Assembly (NCBI GenBank): GCA_043801445.1
Contig: JAZDMB010000046.1
Coordinates: 24,816-88,815 of the forward strand
Direction: 5' to 3'
From: JAZDFP01 sp043801445
GTDB lineage: Bacteria > Planctomycetota > MHYJ01 > JACQXL01
DNA: 64,000 nt
Below the pieces are notes generated by a model. The model saw only the letters and a program-made list of their open reading frames with translations. It made no database searches and was not told where the DNA came from. The first letter of the stretch is position 1. Every line of letters starts with the position of its first letter. The translations under genes were made by a program, and so were the position numbers. Shown here piece by piece: positions 1-8,261 of the stretch.

Positions 1-297
1 GAATTTTTGGTTATTCTACCAAACACAAAAAGCGATGAAGCTTTCAAAATTGCTGAAAAAGTCCGTCAATACATCTCCGACCACCCATTACAAACAATGT
101 CGTCTTTGTCTCAAAACCTCATAGAGAACCAAAGCCAGCAGAATAATAAAACCGTTTCAATTACGGTCAGTATTGGAGTTGAATGTTATTCGCAAATCTC
201 AGATATCCAAACTACCGATGAACTGATTCGGGCGTCAGATAACGCCCTTTATCAAGCTAAGAAAAAAGGTAAAAATCAAGTGTCTTTAGCTGTATAA
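1..297 (+). CDS. GGDEF-domain protein (diguanylate cyclase), 3' end only
   Basis: The window opens inside this gene. The first two codons read Glu-Phe, which fit as the last two residues of a GG(D/E)EF active-site motif whose first part lies outside. The visible 98 residues are the C-terminal half of a GGDEF fold: the EFLVILPNT strand, the TVSIGVE strand and the helix ending DNALYQAKKKGKNQV. Family knowledge: such domains make cyclic di-GMP from two GTP. Sensor domains upstream cannot be seen, so catalytic competence is unproven. The stop codon is followed by a 28-bp gap to pgk. Confidence 0.85.
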   Translation, partial: EFLVILPNTKSDEAFKIAEKVRQYISDHPLQTMSSLSQNLIENQSQQNNKTVSITVSIGVECYSQISDIQTTDELIRASDNALYQAKKKGKNQVSLAV

Positions 298-314
298 TTT
301 TAATGTGCTATATT

Positions 315-320
315 AGGAGG
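315..320 (+). promoter_or_regulatory. Shine-Dalgarno of pgk
   Basis: AGGAGG lies five bases before the ATG at 326. It is one of the strongest ribosome-binding sites in the window and fixes the pgk start. Confidence 0.8.
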
Positions 321-325
321 TTATC

Positions 326-1504
326 ATGAAAAAATTAACACTGCCTGAAATGCCTATTATGGGTAAACGAATCCTTGCCAGGGTGGATTATAACGTCCCG
401 ACAAACGATAAGGGCACCATTACTGATGATACTCGTATCCGGGCAACCTTACCGACTCTCAATCATATTCTAAGCAATAAAAGCAAATTAATTTTAATGA
501 CCCATTTAGGACGTCCTAAAGGAAAAGATGAGAAATTTAAATTAGATAAAATTGCCGTCATGTTAGAACAACTTCTTAAACGTCCTATAAAAAAACTTGA
601 TGACTGCATCGGAGAAAATGTCGAGAAAACGGTCTCCAAGATGAAAGAAGGCGAAGTTGTTCTGTTAGAAAATTTAAGATTCTACCCGGAAGAAGAAGCA
701 AATAACAATAACTTCTCCAAGAAACTCGCCTTATTAGGCGATTTATATATCAATGATGCTTTTGCCTGTTCTCATCGGGCCCATGCCTCTATTGTAGGTG
801 TTAACCGCTACCTGAAATCCGGTGCCGGATTACTCCTATCCAAAGAAATAGAATATCTCTCTAAAATCATGGAATCACCCCAAACTCCTTATATTGCCAT
901 TTTAGGAGGCGCTAAAGTCTCCGATAAAATCACGATTATAGAAAATCTTATGACCAAGGTCAACGCTATCATCATCGGCGGCGGAATGGCTTACACATTC
1001 TTAAAAGCCCGGGGTAAAAAAATCGGAGCTTCCAAATTGGAAAAAGATTCTCTTGATGTCGCCTCCAGAATACTTTCAAATGCCAAAGAATCAAATGTAG
1101 AAATCGTTCTGCCCATAGACCATCTGGTCACCAATAATATCGACGGCAAAGGACATATTAAAATAGAAAAAGAAAATATATCTGATGGATTCAGCGGCGT
1201 TGATATCGGCCCGGAAACAATCAAATTATTCACCTCCAAATTACAGCCGGCCCAAACCGTTGTTTGGAACGGCCCTTTAGGAATATTTGAAATAGATAAA
1301 TTTTCAGAGGGAACCCGTTCGATTGCCTCGGTACTGGCATCGCTGAAGGCTACGACTGTTATCGGCGGCGGCGAAACAGTTGCGGCAGTAGAAAAATTCG
1401 GATTCGCCCGCAAAATGTCCCATATCTCCACGGGCGGTGGCGCATTCTTGGAATTTTTGGAAGGGAAGGAATTGCCGGGTATCGCTGCATTAACAAATAA
1501 ATAA
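326..1504 (+). CDS. pgk: phosphoglycerate kinase
   Basis: Catalyses 1,3-bisphosphoglycerate + ADP to 3-phosphoglycerate + ATP in cytosolic glycolysis or gluconeogenesis. At 392 residues it is normal length for the family. In order: RVDYNVP near the N-terminus (the usual form is RVDFNVP), THLGRPKG, LENLRFYPEEE, NDAFACSHRAHAS for the substrate side, GGAKVSDKI, IIGGGMAYTFLKA, VWNGPLGIFE, and the nucleotide-side GGGETVAAV with the C-terminal STGGGAFLEFLEGK. All key blocks are intact and no repeat insertion is seen, unlike many neighbours. No partner glycolytic gene is adjacent, so it may be transcribed with the GGDEF gene in front or alone. Confidence 0.97.
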   Translation: MKKLTLPEMPIMGKRILARVDYNVPTNDKGTITDDTRIRATLPTLNHILSNKSKLILMTHLGRPKGKDEKFKLDKIAVMLEQLLKRPIKKLDDCIGENVEKTVSKMKEGEVVLLENLRFYPEEEANNNNFSKKLALLGDLYINDAFACSHRAHASIVGVNRYLKSGAGLLLSKEIEYLSKIMESPQTPYIAILGGAKVSDKITIIENLMTKVNAIIIGGGMAYTFLKARGKKIGASKLEKDSLDVASRILSNAKESNVEIVLPIDHLVTNNIDGKGHIKIEKENISDGFSGVDIGPETIKLFTSKLQPAQTVVWNGPLGIFEIDKFSEGTRSIASVLASLKATTVIGGGETVAAVEKFGFARKMSHISTGGGAFLEFLEGKELPGIAALTNK

Positions 1505-1609
1505 CAGCCGGCTAAGTTTATGGCAAAATTTCACCCGTTAAACCGACAGTGAATATTATCTCTTGGTTAATATTAACATTCCCCTGTAAGAAATTATCTG
1601 TTAAAAATC

Positions 1610-3691
1610 ATGCGGATGCAGTTAATAAATATCCTCAAACGGATTTATAACCCGTTGCTCACCAAACAGTTTAAAATAAGTTTGATAGCAATGGTTTATC
1701 TTTTAATCTGCTATACGTTATTGAGGCTGGGATTCTTTCTGGTAAATCACGGTTTTTTCAGTGATATTGGAACCGGTGAAATTATCCGGGCATTTCTCTA
1801 CGGCATCCGTTTTGACATATCTGCCCTATTAATGATTAACGGCCCATTATTACTGCTTTATAATCTTCCGCTTAAATTAATCAATCGGAAATATTTCAAA
1901 CTTATTCTACTGGTTCTATTCTTGTTATTAAACCTGATATTCATCACCGTCAACTTAGCCGATTACGGTTATTTCCCGGTCACACAGCGCCGGTTGATGT
2001 CTGAGATTTATATTATGTTTGTTGATATAATGAGAATGTTACCGAGTATGTTCTCTGATTACTATTATCTGTTTTTAGCGCTGGCAGTTGGCGGAATGAT
2101 ATTTATATTTACTGTCTGGCGCCTATTTAAAAAATTGGATAACTTAATCATCTACCAGCCCAATTTATGGCGAGATATTGGATGCCTTATCCTGTTAATC
2201 GGATTAATCACAATAGGAGTAAAAGGCGGTATTCAGAGAAAACCTATCCGTCAGGCGCATGCCTTTTGGTCTGCCAATCGGATTACCGGATACCTTACTC
2301 TGAATTCATCATTCACTACAATAAAAAGTCTCTTCCAAGCCGGTTTACCGCGTCATAGTTTTTTACCTGACAACGAAGCATCAGCAGAGTTAACCGCAAT
2401 GCTGTGCCAGAAAAATGAGCAGATGATTGATGCGCAATATCCTTTTCTGCGCCGGAAATCATTCCCGGACGCTCCCCAAAAACCAAATCTGGTTGTCTTC
2501 ATTATGGAAAGCTGGACAGCAGATTATATCGGCTCTCTCTCCGGACAGACGCCATCCGCCACTCCTTTTTTTGACAGTCTTACAATAAGCGGCACGCTAT
2601 TTACCAACTTCTTAGCCAATGGCCACCGTTCGGTCGTGGCTATACCATCCATTCTTGATTCTATTCCCGGTTTTTACTCCAACTCTCTTTCAGGCGTAGC
2701 CGCAGCGAAGTCCCGATTATTTCGGGGAAAAGGAAACTCATTTATAGAATCACAATCTGAAGTAAATAACTACATCGGATTAGGTAACATATTGCTCAAG
2801 CAAGGGTACACCACCTCGTGTCATCATGGTGCCCGCCGAGGAGCGCTGGGTTTTGATATCCATTCGAAACTTTCAGGTTTTCTCAATTATTATGGTATGG
2901 AGGATTACCTGAAGTCCGGCGGTTCCAGCCGTGATACGGTTTGGGGCGTGTGGGATGAGGAGTTTTTCCAGGATGCGCTATGCCGGATGGATAAATTCCA
3001 ATCGCCTTTCTGCTCGGTGATATTCTCGCTCACTTCTCATGAACCCTTCAGGATTCCGCCGCACCGGCAAAAGTTATTCGAACAATATGCCGATGAAACC
3101 AATCTCCAGATAGCATTGCGCTATTCCGATTACAGCCTGCAACAATTCTTTCAAATAGCCCGGAAAAAACCATGGTTTGAAAACACTATTTTCATTATTA
3201 CAGCCGACCATACCACTCATTCCAAAATGAATAATTTCTATTCCTGCTTCCATATCCCCCTATTGATTTATGCGCCCCGATGCTCCGATACGGGGCGTCC
3301 CGACCGAAGCGTCGGAGCGCCCGGATTGATTGCCCCGCAAATATGCAATACAATCGGCTCTCAGGTGGATATCCTGCCCACCATTCTGGACCTCTTGCAT
3401 ATTTCTGCCACTCACAACTCAATGGGTTCCTCGCTCATGGATACTGAACGCACGCATTATACCGTGGTTACTGACGGTTCTATGTATGGAATTTTCAACA
3501 ACCAATTTGTCCTGCTCAACGACCTTGAGAAAAACTTCGGATTATATAATTATCATCTCGACCCTATCTTGAAAAATGATATTCAGATAGAATATCCGGA
3601 CGCAGCGCAAAAGTTAAGACACAGTCTCCTTGCCTATATCCAGTCTGTGTCCAATGCCATTGCCCAGAACAAAATCTGCCCGCCCCGTTAG
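1610..3691 (+). CDS. membrane sulfatase-family protein (LtaS/OpgB-like phosphoglycerol transferase)
   Basis: About five N-terminal hydrophobic helices (residues 22-205) precede a periplasmic alkaline-phosphatase/sulfatase-fold domain, the layout of lipoteichoic-acid-synthase and phosphoglycerol-transferase families. Visible: PNLVVFIMESW with a metal-binding Glu near residue 300; NGHRSVVAIPSIL with Ser341 as probable nucleophile; FSLTSHEPF; ITADHTTH; and VDILPTILDLL. Family knowledge suggests transfer of phosphoglycerol or phosphoethanolamine to a glycan; the substrate is unknown. Two palindromic repeats are translated inside the protein (around 2690-2735 and 3271-3322), and a third supplies the last residues and the stop codon. 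No clear Shine-Dalgarno is seen; the ATG is taken because the reading frame begins there. Confidence 0.8.
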   Translation: MRMQLINILKRIYNPLLTKQFKISLIAMVYLLICYTLLRLGFFLVNHGFFSDIGTGEIIRAFLYGIRFDISALLMINGPLLLLYNLPLKLINRKYFKLILLVLFLLLNLIFITVNLADYGYFPVTQRRLMSEIYIMFVDIMRMLPSMFSDYYYLFLALAVGGMIFIFTVWRLFKKLDNLIIYQPNLWRDIGCLILLIGLITIGVKGGIQRKPIRQAHAFWSANRITGYLTLNSSFTTIKSLFQAGLPRHSFLPDNEASAELTAMLCQKNEQMIDAQYPFLRRKSFPDAPQKPNLVVFIMESWTADYIGSLSGQTPSATPFFDSLTISGTLFTNFLANGHRSVVAIPSILDSIPGFYSNSLSGVAAAKSRLFRGKGNSFIESQSEVNNYIGLGNILLKQGYTTSCHHGARRGALGFDIHSKLSGFLNYYGMEDYLKSGGSSRDTVWGVWDEEFFQDALCRMDKFQSPFCSVIFSLTSHEPFRIPPHRQKLFEQYADETNLQIALRYSDYSLQQFFQIARKKPWFENTIFIITADHTTHSKMNNFYSCFHIPLLIYAPRCSDTGRPDRSVGAPGLIAPQICNTIGSQVDILPTILDLLHISATHNSMGSSLMDTERTHYTVVTDGSMYGIFNNQFVLLNDLEKNFGLYNYHLDPILKNDIQIEYPDAAQKLRHSLLAYIQSVSNAIAQNKICPPR
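2690..2735 (+). repeat. palindromic insert inside the sulfatase gene
   Basis: A small inverted repeat (TCCCGA...TCGGGGA around 2711-2727) is translated as part of a Ser/Ala/Lys/Arg-rich stretch between conserved sulfatase segments. Interpreted as an in-frame repeat insertion, because no comparable stretch is expected there in the family. Confidence 0.5.
3271..3322 (+). repeat. composite palindrome inside the sulfatase gene
   Basis: Two GC-rich inverted repeats lie back to back: CGCCCCG...CGGGGCG, and GCTCCGA...TCGGAGC. They are translated in frame and split the conserved LLIYAPR strand from VDILPTILDLL by about 20 residues rich in Arg, Asp and Gly. The same sequence style (CCCGAT / GTCGGG) recurs at 36134, 38782, 47103, 48151 and 55341. 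Confidence 0.6.
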
Positions 3692-3800
3692 AAAGACCCG
3701 TAATGAGTTCGTCAGACAAACTATTGTTCTCACCTTTATTATTGGACTTTCTAACGGGGTGAAGATGCATCAATGTCTTGCTACTGCCGTGAGCGCGATA
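3683..3800 (+). repeat. family C palindromic element, 77 bp plus conserved tail
   Basis: The ends are inverted repeats (CCCCGTTAGAAAG at 3683, CTTTCTAACGGGG ending at 3759). A roughly 35-bp tail follows that is shared with the copy inside purL; both could encode GLSNGVKMxQCLATAV. The TAG within the left end is the stop codon of the sulfatase gene. The middle of the element does not match the purL copy although the length is the same. Confidence 0.8.
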
Positions 3801-3832
3801 TTAAATAACAACCGATAACCATCTCATCATCT

Positions 3833-3856
3833 ATCCCTTACGGGATACTATTAAAC
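3833..3856 (-). repeat. family E palindrome (TATCCCGTAAGGGATA type)
   Basis: A short perfect palindrome next to TTAATAG. Near-identical copies lie at 17641-17664 and 49430-49452, so this is a dispersed repeat rather than a local terminator. The rest of the 3692-4093 gap holds the family C element, AT-rich sequence with two copies of TGCTTAATCAGTTT, and the hutH promoter. Confidence 0.7.
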
Positions 3857-4015
3857 CGAATACTGTCAGGTATCAGATAATTATACTTTTACTTGCGGTA
3901 TAGGAAAGTATAAAAAAGTAAGCGGATTCAGCTAATTTAACTGTATTGAAGACTTATTTCTATGCTATTTAATATGCTTAATCAGTTTTATCTGCTTAAT
4001 CAGTTTACTAATTTC

Positions 4016-4045
4016 TTGACAATTATTACGATTGTTTGGAATAAT
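4016..4045 (+). promoter_or_regulatory. sigma-70-type promoter for hutH
   Basis: A perfect -35 box, TTGACA (4016-4021), is followed after 18 bp by AATAAT (4040-4045). The distance to the hutH ATG is about 50 bp, giving a short leader. Direct repeats of TGCTTAATCAGTTT just upstream could be an operator, but this is only a suggestion. Confidence 0.5.
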
Positions 4046-4093
4046 TTATCATTAATCTAATTAAACTTATCAATAATAAAATAAGGAGTGTCT

Positions 4094-5617
4094 ATGGCAG
4101 TTATTCTTGACGGCAAACATCTGACGATTGAAGACGTGGTAAAGGTTGCCCGCAACTATGCAAAAGTGGAATTGCATCCGGCGGCTATAGAAAGAATAAA
4201 TGTCTGCCGGACAATGCTTAACGAAAAAATAGAGAACCACGAAATAATGTACGGCGTTACGACCGGCATCGGCGAATTTTCAGAAGTGGCGTTAACACCC
4301 GAGCAATCCGAGAAATACCAGAAATATCTTATCTATTCACACGCCGCCGGTATCGGCGAACCCATACCCGAAGATGCGGTCAGGGCTGCGATTCTGTCAA
4401 GAATCAACGTGCTCTGCAACGGCCTTTCAGGCCCGAGATTAATCATCGTCCAGACACTGGTTGAGATGCTCAATAAAGGCGTCACGCCGGTGATGTGCCA
4501 GCGCGGTTCGGTCGGCGCCTGCGGTGATTTGTCTCCGATGGCTCAGATGGCTTTAGTCCCGATGGGCGAAGGCGAGGCATTTTATAAAGGCAAAAGATTA
4601 CCCGGCGCTGAAGCTATGAAACAGGCCGGTATTCCCACCATTAAGTATGAACAAAGAGACGGATTAGCATGCATCAACGGCTCTAATGTCATCACCGCTA
4701 TGGGCTGCCTCCAATTATATGATGCGGACCAATGGCTCAGAACCCATGATATTGCCGCGGCTATGACGCTGGAAGCAATCAATGCCAATATGAAGGCATA
4801 CGACGACCGATTACATCAGGCGCGCGGTTATCCCGGTTCTATTACCTGCGCTGAAAATATCAGACGGCTGACCGAAGGCAGCGAACTCCTGCAGCGCAAA
4901 GGCAAAAAGGTCCAGGATGCCTACAGCCTGCGCTCTACGCCTCAGGTAGCCGGCGCCGCCAAGGATACCTTTAAATTCTCTCGCCAGATGTTTGAGATTG
5001 AACTCAACGGCGTGGGCGATAATCCACTCTTCTTCCCCAAAGATAAAACCGTCATAACCGGCGCTAATTTCCAGGGAACACCGCTGGCATTCGCCCTGGA
5101 GTTTTTAGGCATTGCCATAACCACGGTCTGTGTCTTATCGGAACGAAGACTTAATAGACTGCTTAATTCGCATCTCTCGCAGGGATTACCGTCATTCCTG
5201 ACCAAAGGCGCCGGAATGTTCTCAGGTCTGATGCTATCACAGTATACGGCCGGCGCATTAGTCTGCGAAAACAGATGTCTCTGCACCCCGGCGGCTGTTG
5301 GTTCTATCCCGGCTGCGGCTGACCAGGAGGATTTTGTCAGTATGGGTATGACCAGCGCCATCAAGACCCGCCAGATAATAGATAATGCCTATGGAGTTTT
5401 AGGAATTGAGTTTATCGCAGCGGCCCAGGCATTTGATTTCCGAGCGCCGGTTAAACCGGCTCCGGCAACTAAAGCGGCTTATGATGTCATCCGCAAGTAT
5501 GTCGCTCATCTTGAAGAAGACCGGCCTCTATTTGATGATAACAACGCTATGGTAAAAGTCGTCCGTTCAGGCGAAATACTTGCTGCAGCGGAAAAAATTA
5601 CCGGAAAACTTAAATAA
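4094..5617 (+). CDS. hutH: histidine ammonia-lyase, with Cys at the MIO serine
   Basis: Deaminates L-histidine to urocanate, the first step of histidine degradation; hutU follows directly. 507 residues, matching the family. The ATG at 4094 is preferred over GTG 4088, because the AAGGAG (4083-4088) would overlap the latter. Visible: YGVTTGIGEF, the histidine-lyase signature SHA with His83, SVGACGDLSPMAQM, and an ADQEDFVSM block near the C-terminal active-site loop. The cofactor-forming tripeptide is Ala142-Cys143-Gly144 instead of Ala-Ser-Gly; the numbering coincides exactly with the Pseudomonas enzyme. From memory, the Ser143Cys mutant of that enzyme remains active, so this copy is probably functional. 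An aminomutase or lyase with another substrate is less likely, given His83 and hutU. Confidence 0.92.
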   Translation: MAVILDGKHLTIEDVVKVARNYAKVELHPAAIERINVCRTMLNEKIENHEIMYGVTTGIGEFSEVALTPEQSEKYQKYLIYSHAAGIGEPIPEDAVRAAILSRINVLCNGLSGPRLIIVQTLVEMLNKGVTPVMCQRGSVGACGDLSPMAQMALVPMGEGEAFYKGKRLPGAEAMKQAGIPTIKYEQRDGLACINGSNVITAMGCLQLYDADQWLRTHDIAAAMTLEAINANMKAYDDRLHQARGYPGSITCAENIRRLTEGSELLQRKGKKVQDAYSLRSTPQVAGAAKDTFKFSRQMFEIELNGVGDNPLFFPKDKTVITGANFQGTPLAFALEFLGIAITTVCVLSERRLNRLLNSHLSQGLPSFLTKGAGMFSGLMLSQYTAGALVCENRCLCTPAAVGSIPAAADQEDFVSMGMTSAIKTRQIIDNAYGVLGIEFIAAAQAFDFRAPVKPAPATKAAYDVIRKYVAHLEEDRPLFDDNNAMVKVVRSGEILAAAEKITGKLK

Positions 5618-5626
5618 GAGAATACT

Positions 5627-5682
5627 TAACCACAAAGAACACAAGGAATTCTTGGTGACCTTTGTTCACTTTGTGGTGAAAA
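5627..5682 (+). repeat. hairpin of the ACCACAAAGAACAC type (family G)
   Basis: Left arm ACCACAAAGAACACAAGG pairs with a right arm ending CACTTTGTGGT, right after the hutH stop. Similar CACAAAG/CACAGATT/ACACGAAT hairpins recur in many gaps of the window. It could act as a weak transcript-end structure between hutH and hutU, but no T tract follows. Confidence 0.65.
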
Positions 5683-5683
5683 T

Positions 5684-5757
5684 TAATTTTATCTTGGTTT
5701 CATGGCCTGCCTGCGCGAAGCCTTCGGCGAAGGCACGGTCTCCTTCTAGAAATTATC
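5684..5757 (-). repeat. family F repeat with nested family B element
   Basis: Read on the minus strand, this is a near copy of 50586-50655 over about 65 bp. An outer repeat (AAGGAGACC ... GAAACCAAGAT) is split by a 36-bp palindromic unit (GCCTTCGCCGAAGGC core). Outer copies without the inner unit occur at 7540 and 25355, so the inner element looks like an insertion into an older repeat. Confidence 0.75.
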
Positions 5758-5784
5758 TGTGGTTTTAAACGGAGAAATTATTTT

Positions 5785-7455
5785 ATGGAATACGAACCTG
5801 TTCAAGCTCCGCGCGGCACGAAAATCTCCTGTAAATCATGGCAGACCGAAGCGCCGATGCGGATGCTGATGAATAATCTCGACCCTGAAGTAGCCGAAGA
5901 CCCGAAGAATCTGGTGGTCTACGGCGGTTCAGGCAGAGCCGTCCGCAATTGGGATTGCTTCCACAAGATTGTAAAAATACTGAAAGACCTTAATGATGAC
6001 GAAACTTTATTAGTCCAATCCGGCAAACCGGTCGCGGTATTTAAAACCCACGAATTTGCGCCCAGGGTCCTGATTGCCAACAGCCTGCTCGTTCCGGCCT
6101 GGGCGAACTGGGAATATTTCCGTGAACTGGAATCAAAAGGTCTGACGATGTACGGACAGATGACAGCCGGCAGTTGGATTTATATCGGGACCCAGGGCAT
6201 CTTACAAGGCACATACGAAACGTTCGCTGCCGCGGCTGAAAAGCACTTTTCCGCCAAAGGCGGATCCGCCTCTGGAGGACAAGGCAACCTCAGAGGCAAA
6301 TTAGTCGTCTCAGCCGGCTTGGGCGGTATGGGCGGCGCACAGCCTCTCGCGGTTACTATGAATAAAGGCGTTTTTCTGGGCATAGAAACAGACCCGGAAC
6401 GGATTATGCGCCGCATCAAAAACGGATATTGTAATATCATGGCTGAAAGACTGGATACTGCCCTACGACTGGTGCGTACTGCCAAAAAGAACCGCGAACC
6501 GCTTTCAGTCGGACTGGTCGGTAACGCCGCTGAAATACTGCCTGAAATGGTCAAGCAGGGCGTTGTGCCTGACCTGGTAACAGACCAGACCTCGGCGCAT
6601 GATACGCTCAACGGCTATATCCCCAAAGGATTATCTCTGGAAGAAGCCAAAGCGCTGCGTAAATCCAATCCAAAAAAATATATGCAGTTGGCTGTTGAAT
6701 CCATCGTCATCCATACTAAGGCAATGATTGATTTGCAGAAGATGGGCTCAATCGTATTTGAATACGGCAATAATATCCGCCAGCAGGCAAAATTAGGCGG
6801 CTTGTCAAATGCCTTTGATTTCCCCGGCTTTGTGCCGGCTTATATCAGACCGCTTTTCTGTGAAGGCAAAGGACCATTCAGATGGGTAGCGCTATCCGGC
6901 GACCCCAAAGACATCTATACCACCGATGAAATAATCTGTAAGAAATTCAAGTCTAATAAGAAACTGGTCCGCTGGATAAAAATGGTTCGGGAAAGTATCC
7001 AATTCCAGGGATTACCGGCGCGGATTTGCTGGCTGGGACAGGGCGAACGCGCCAAATTCGGCGAAATTCTCAATCATCTGGTTAAGACAGGCAAAGTATC
7101 GGCTCCGATTGTCATCGGCAGAGACCATCTGGATACCGGCTCGGTCGCATCGCCATACCGCGAAACAGAAGGAATGAAAGACGGCAGTGATGCCATTGCC
7201 GACTGGCCTATTCTCAATGCCCTGCTCAATACCGCTTCAGGCGCCACCTGGGTATCGGTTCATCACGGCGGCGGTGTGGGCATCGGATATTCCATACATG
7301 CCGGTATGGTTACAGTAGCAGACGGCACAAAATTGGCATCCAAAAAACTGGCGCTGGTTCTTAATAATGACCCGGGTATCGGCGTAGTTCGTCACGCTGA
7401 TGCCGGCTATGAACAGGCGATTCAGACCGCACAGCAACATAATATAAGAATGTAA
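5785..7455 (+). CDS. hutU: urocanate hydratase
   Basis: Converts urocanate to imidazolonepropionate, the second step of histidine catabolism, with tightly bound NAD+. 556 residues, full length. Visible: the N-terminal YGGSGRAVRNWDCFHKIV block, GQMTAGSWIYIGTQGILQGT, the NAD-binding glycine loop GLGGMGGAQPLA, DQTSAHD, and the active-site Cys segment LPARICWLGQGERA, followed by RDHLDTGSVASPYRETE and the HHGGGVGIGYS C-terminus. GGAG at 5771-5774 supports the ATG at 5785. A small palindrome adds about ten residues (AKGGSASGGQGN) just before the NAD-binding strand. hutI and hutG/hutF are not in the window, so the rest of the pathway must lie elsewhere. Confidence 0.96.
   Translation: MEYEPVQAPRGTKISCKSWQTEAPMRMLMNNLDPEVAEDPKNLVVYGGSGRAVRNWDCFHKIVKILKDLNDDETLLVQSGKPVAVFKTHEFAPRVLIANSLLVPAWANWEYFRELESKGLTMYGQMTAGSWIYIGTQGILQGTYETFAAAAEKHFSAKGGSASGGQGNLRGKLVVSAGLGGMGGAQPLAVTMNKGVFLGIETDPERIMRRIKNGYCNIMAERLDTALRLVRTAKKNREPLSVGLVGNAAEILPEMVKQGVVPDLVTDQTSAHDTLNGYIPKGLSLEEAKALRKSNPKKYMQLAVESIVIHTKAMIDLQKMGSIVFEYGNNIRQQAKLGGLSNAFDFPGFVPAYIRPLFCEGKGPFRWVALSGDPKDIYTTDEIICKKFKSNKKLVRWIKMVRESIQFQGLPARICWLGQGERAKFGEILNHLVKTGKVSAPIVIGRDHLDTGSVASPYRETEGMKDGSDAIADWPILNALLNTASGATWVSVHHGGGVGIGYSIHAGMVTVADGTKLASKKLALVLNNDPGIGVVRHADAGYEQAIQTAQQHNIRM
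6250..6279 (+). repeat. palindromic insert in hutU
   Basis: TCCGCCAAAGGCGGA followed by a second CCGCC...GGAGG arm, translated as a Gly/Ser-rich stretch between EKHF and LRGKLVV. These two segments are normally nearly contiguous in urocanase. Same style as the CCGCCTTCGGCGG unit in lpxK. Confidence 0.5.
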
Positions 7456-7489
7456 ACATCAATCGGAATCCGTCACATCAAAAGTTAAT

Positions 7490-7730
7490 AATGGGACACA
7501 GATAAATACAGAGACTTCGCCTACACAGATTAACAGAATTTATTTATAAGGAAACCATGAGACCAAGAAAATTACTCCTGTTTTTCCTGGTCTCCTTATA
7601 GAAATTATCCGCCTGCCCGACCTTTCGGTCGTTCGGGCGGGTGTCTATCTGCGTTCATCTGTGTCCTATGTGTCTCTGCGTTCTCTGCCTGCCCTCCGAA
7701 GCATTGCATAGGAGGGTGGGTTCATTATTT
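7490..7730. repeat. composite intergenic repeat island
   Basis: The 360-bp gap after hutU contains no convincing gene. It holds nested palindromes: outer arms of the ACACAGATAAATACAG / CTATCTGCGTTCATCTG type; a family F unit (7541-7608, TATAAGG...CCTTATA); and a family A unit at 7610-7643 (CCTGCCCGACC...GTTCGGGCGGG) that is almost identical to 55404-55438. A CCTGCCCTCC...GGAGGGTGGG hairpin lies at 7686-7721. Confidence 0.75.
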
Positions 7731-7817
7731 AATCTGCCTGCCTACTTGGTGTAATCTACGGTTATGTTTTCGTGTCGGTGTATTGGAAAAAATGAGGAAT
7801 AAAGAAGAGTATATTAT

Positions 7818-8261
7818 TTATCCTTGTTTCAGGTATTTGACGTCGAGTTTATCCTTTTCCCGGCCGGTTGATTCCTTATTTTTGATAAGGTCTGATTTAG
7901 ACAATAACGGAATTTTCAGATTTTCCACATCGATATTTTTCCGTTTAGGATACGCTTTTTTAAACTCAACTCCGTCAATTTGGGTGATAATATCAATTCT
8001 CCTGGGTGCCACGCCGATCTGGAAAATAATGCCTTTCTTGCAGAAAGTCTTTTCGTTAATCATGGCCATCGGCGCTTTGAATTCAGAAAGCGATTGATAT
8101 ATTTTAGCGGAGTTTTCAGGGGTGTTCTCAACCCAGATATCAAGGTCGCCGGTGGCTCTGGGGTATCCGTAGGCGCCCATTGCATAAGCACCGACTACAA
8201 GGAATTTAACATCATTGCTTGATAAGAGCTGCAACATTTCTTTGTAATCTTCGTTCAGCAC
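7818..8261 (-). CDS. nucleotidyltransferase-fold protein (MNT/DUF6036-like)
   Basis: 147 residues. The block GAYAMGAYGYPRATGDLDIWV carries the G-x-DxD pattern of minimal nucleotidyltransferases (Asp-Leu-Asp), and RIDIITQIDG supplies the third acidic position. The usual Gly-Ser is Gly-Ala. A lysine-rich C-terminus ends in KDKLDVKYLKQG. It overlaps the small upstream gene by 50 bp, so the two are translationally linked. Such pairs resemble toxin-antitoxin or nucleotide-modifying modules, but the true substrate is unknown. Confidence 0.75.
   Translation of the reverse strand: MLNEDYKEMLQLLSSNDVKFLVVGAYAMGAYGYPRATGDLDIWVENTPENSAKIYQSLSEFKAPMAMINEKTFCKKGIIFQIGVAPRRIDIITQIDGVEFKKAYPKRKNIDVENLKIPLLSKSDLIKNKESTGREKDKLDVKYLKQG

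Noticed and set aside
3630..3818. Plus-strand frame encoding GLSNGVKMHQCLATAV
   Set aside because: No start signal; it is the tail of the dispersed element, informative only as a match to purL.
4582..5364. Minus-strand open frames over hutH
   Set aside because: They are shadows of a GC-biased coding frame and do not resemble proteins.
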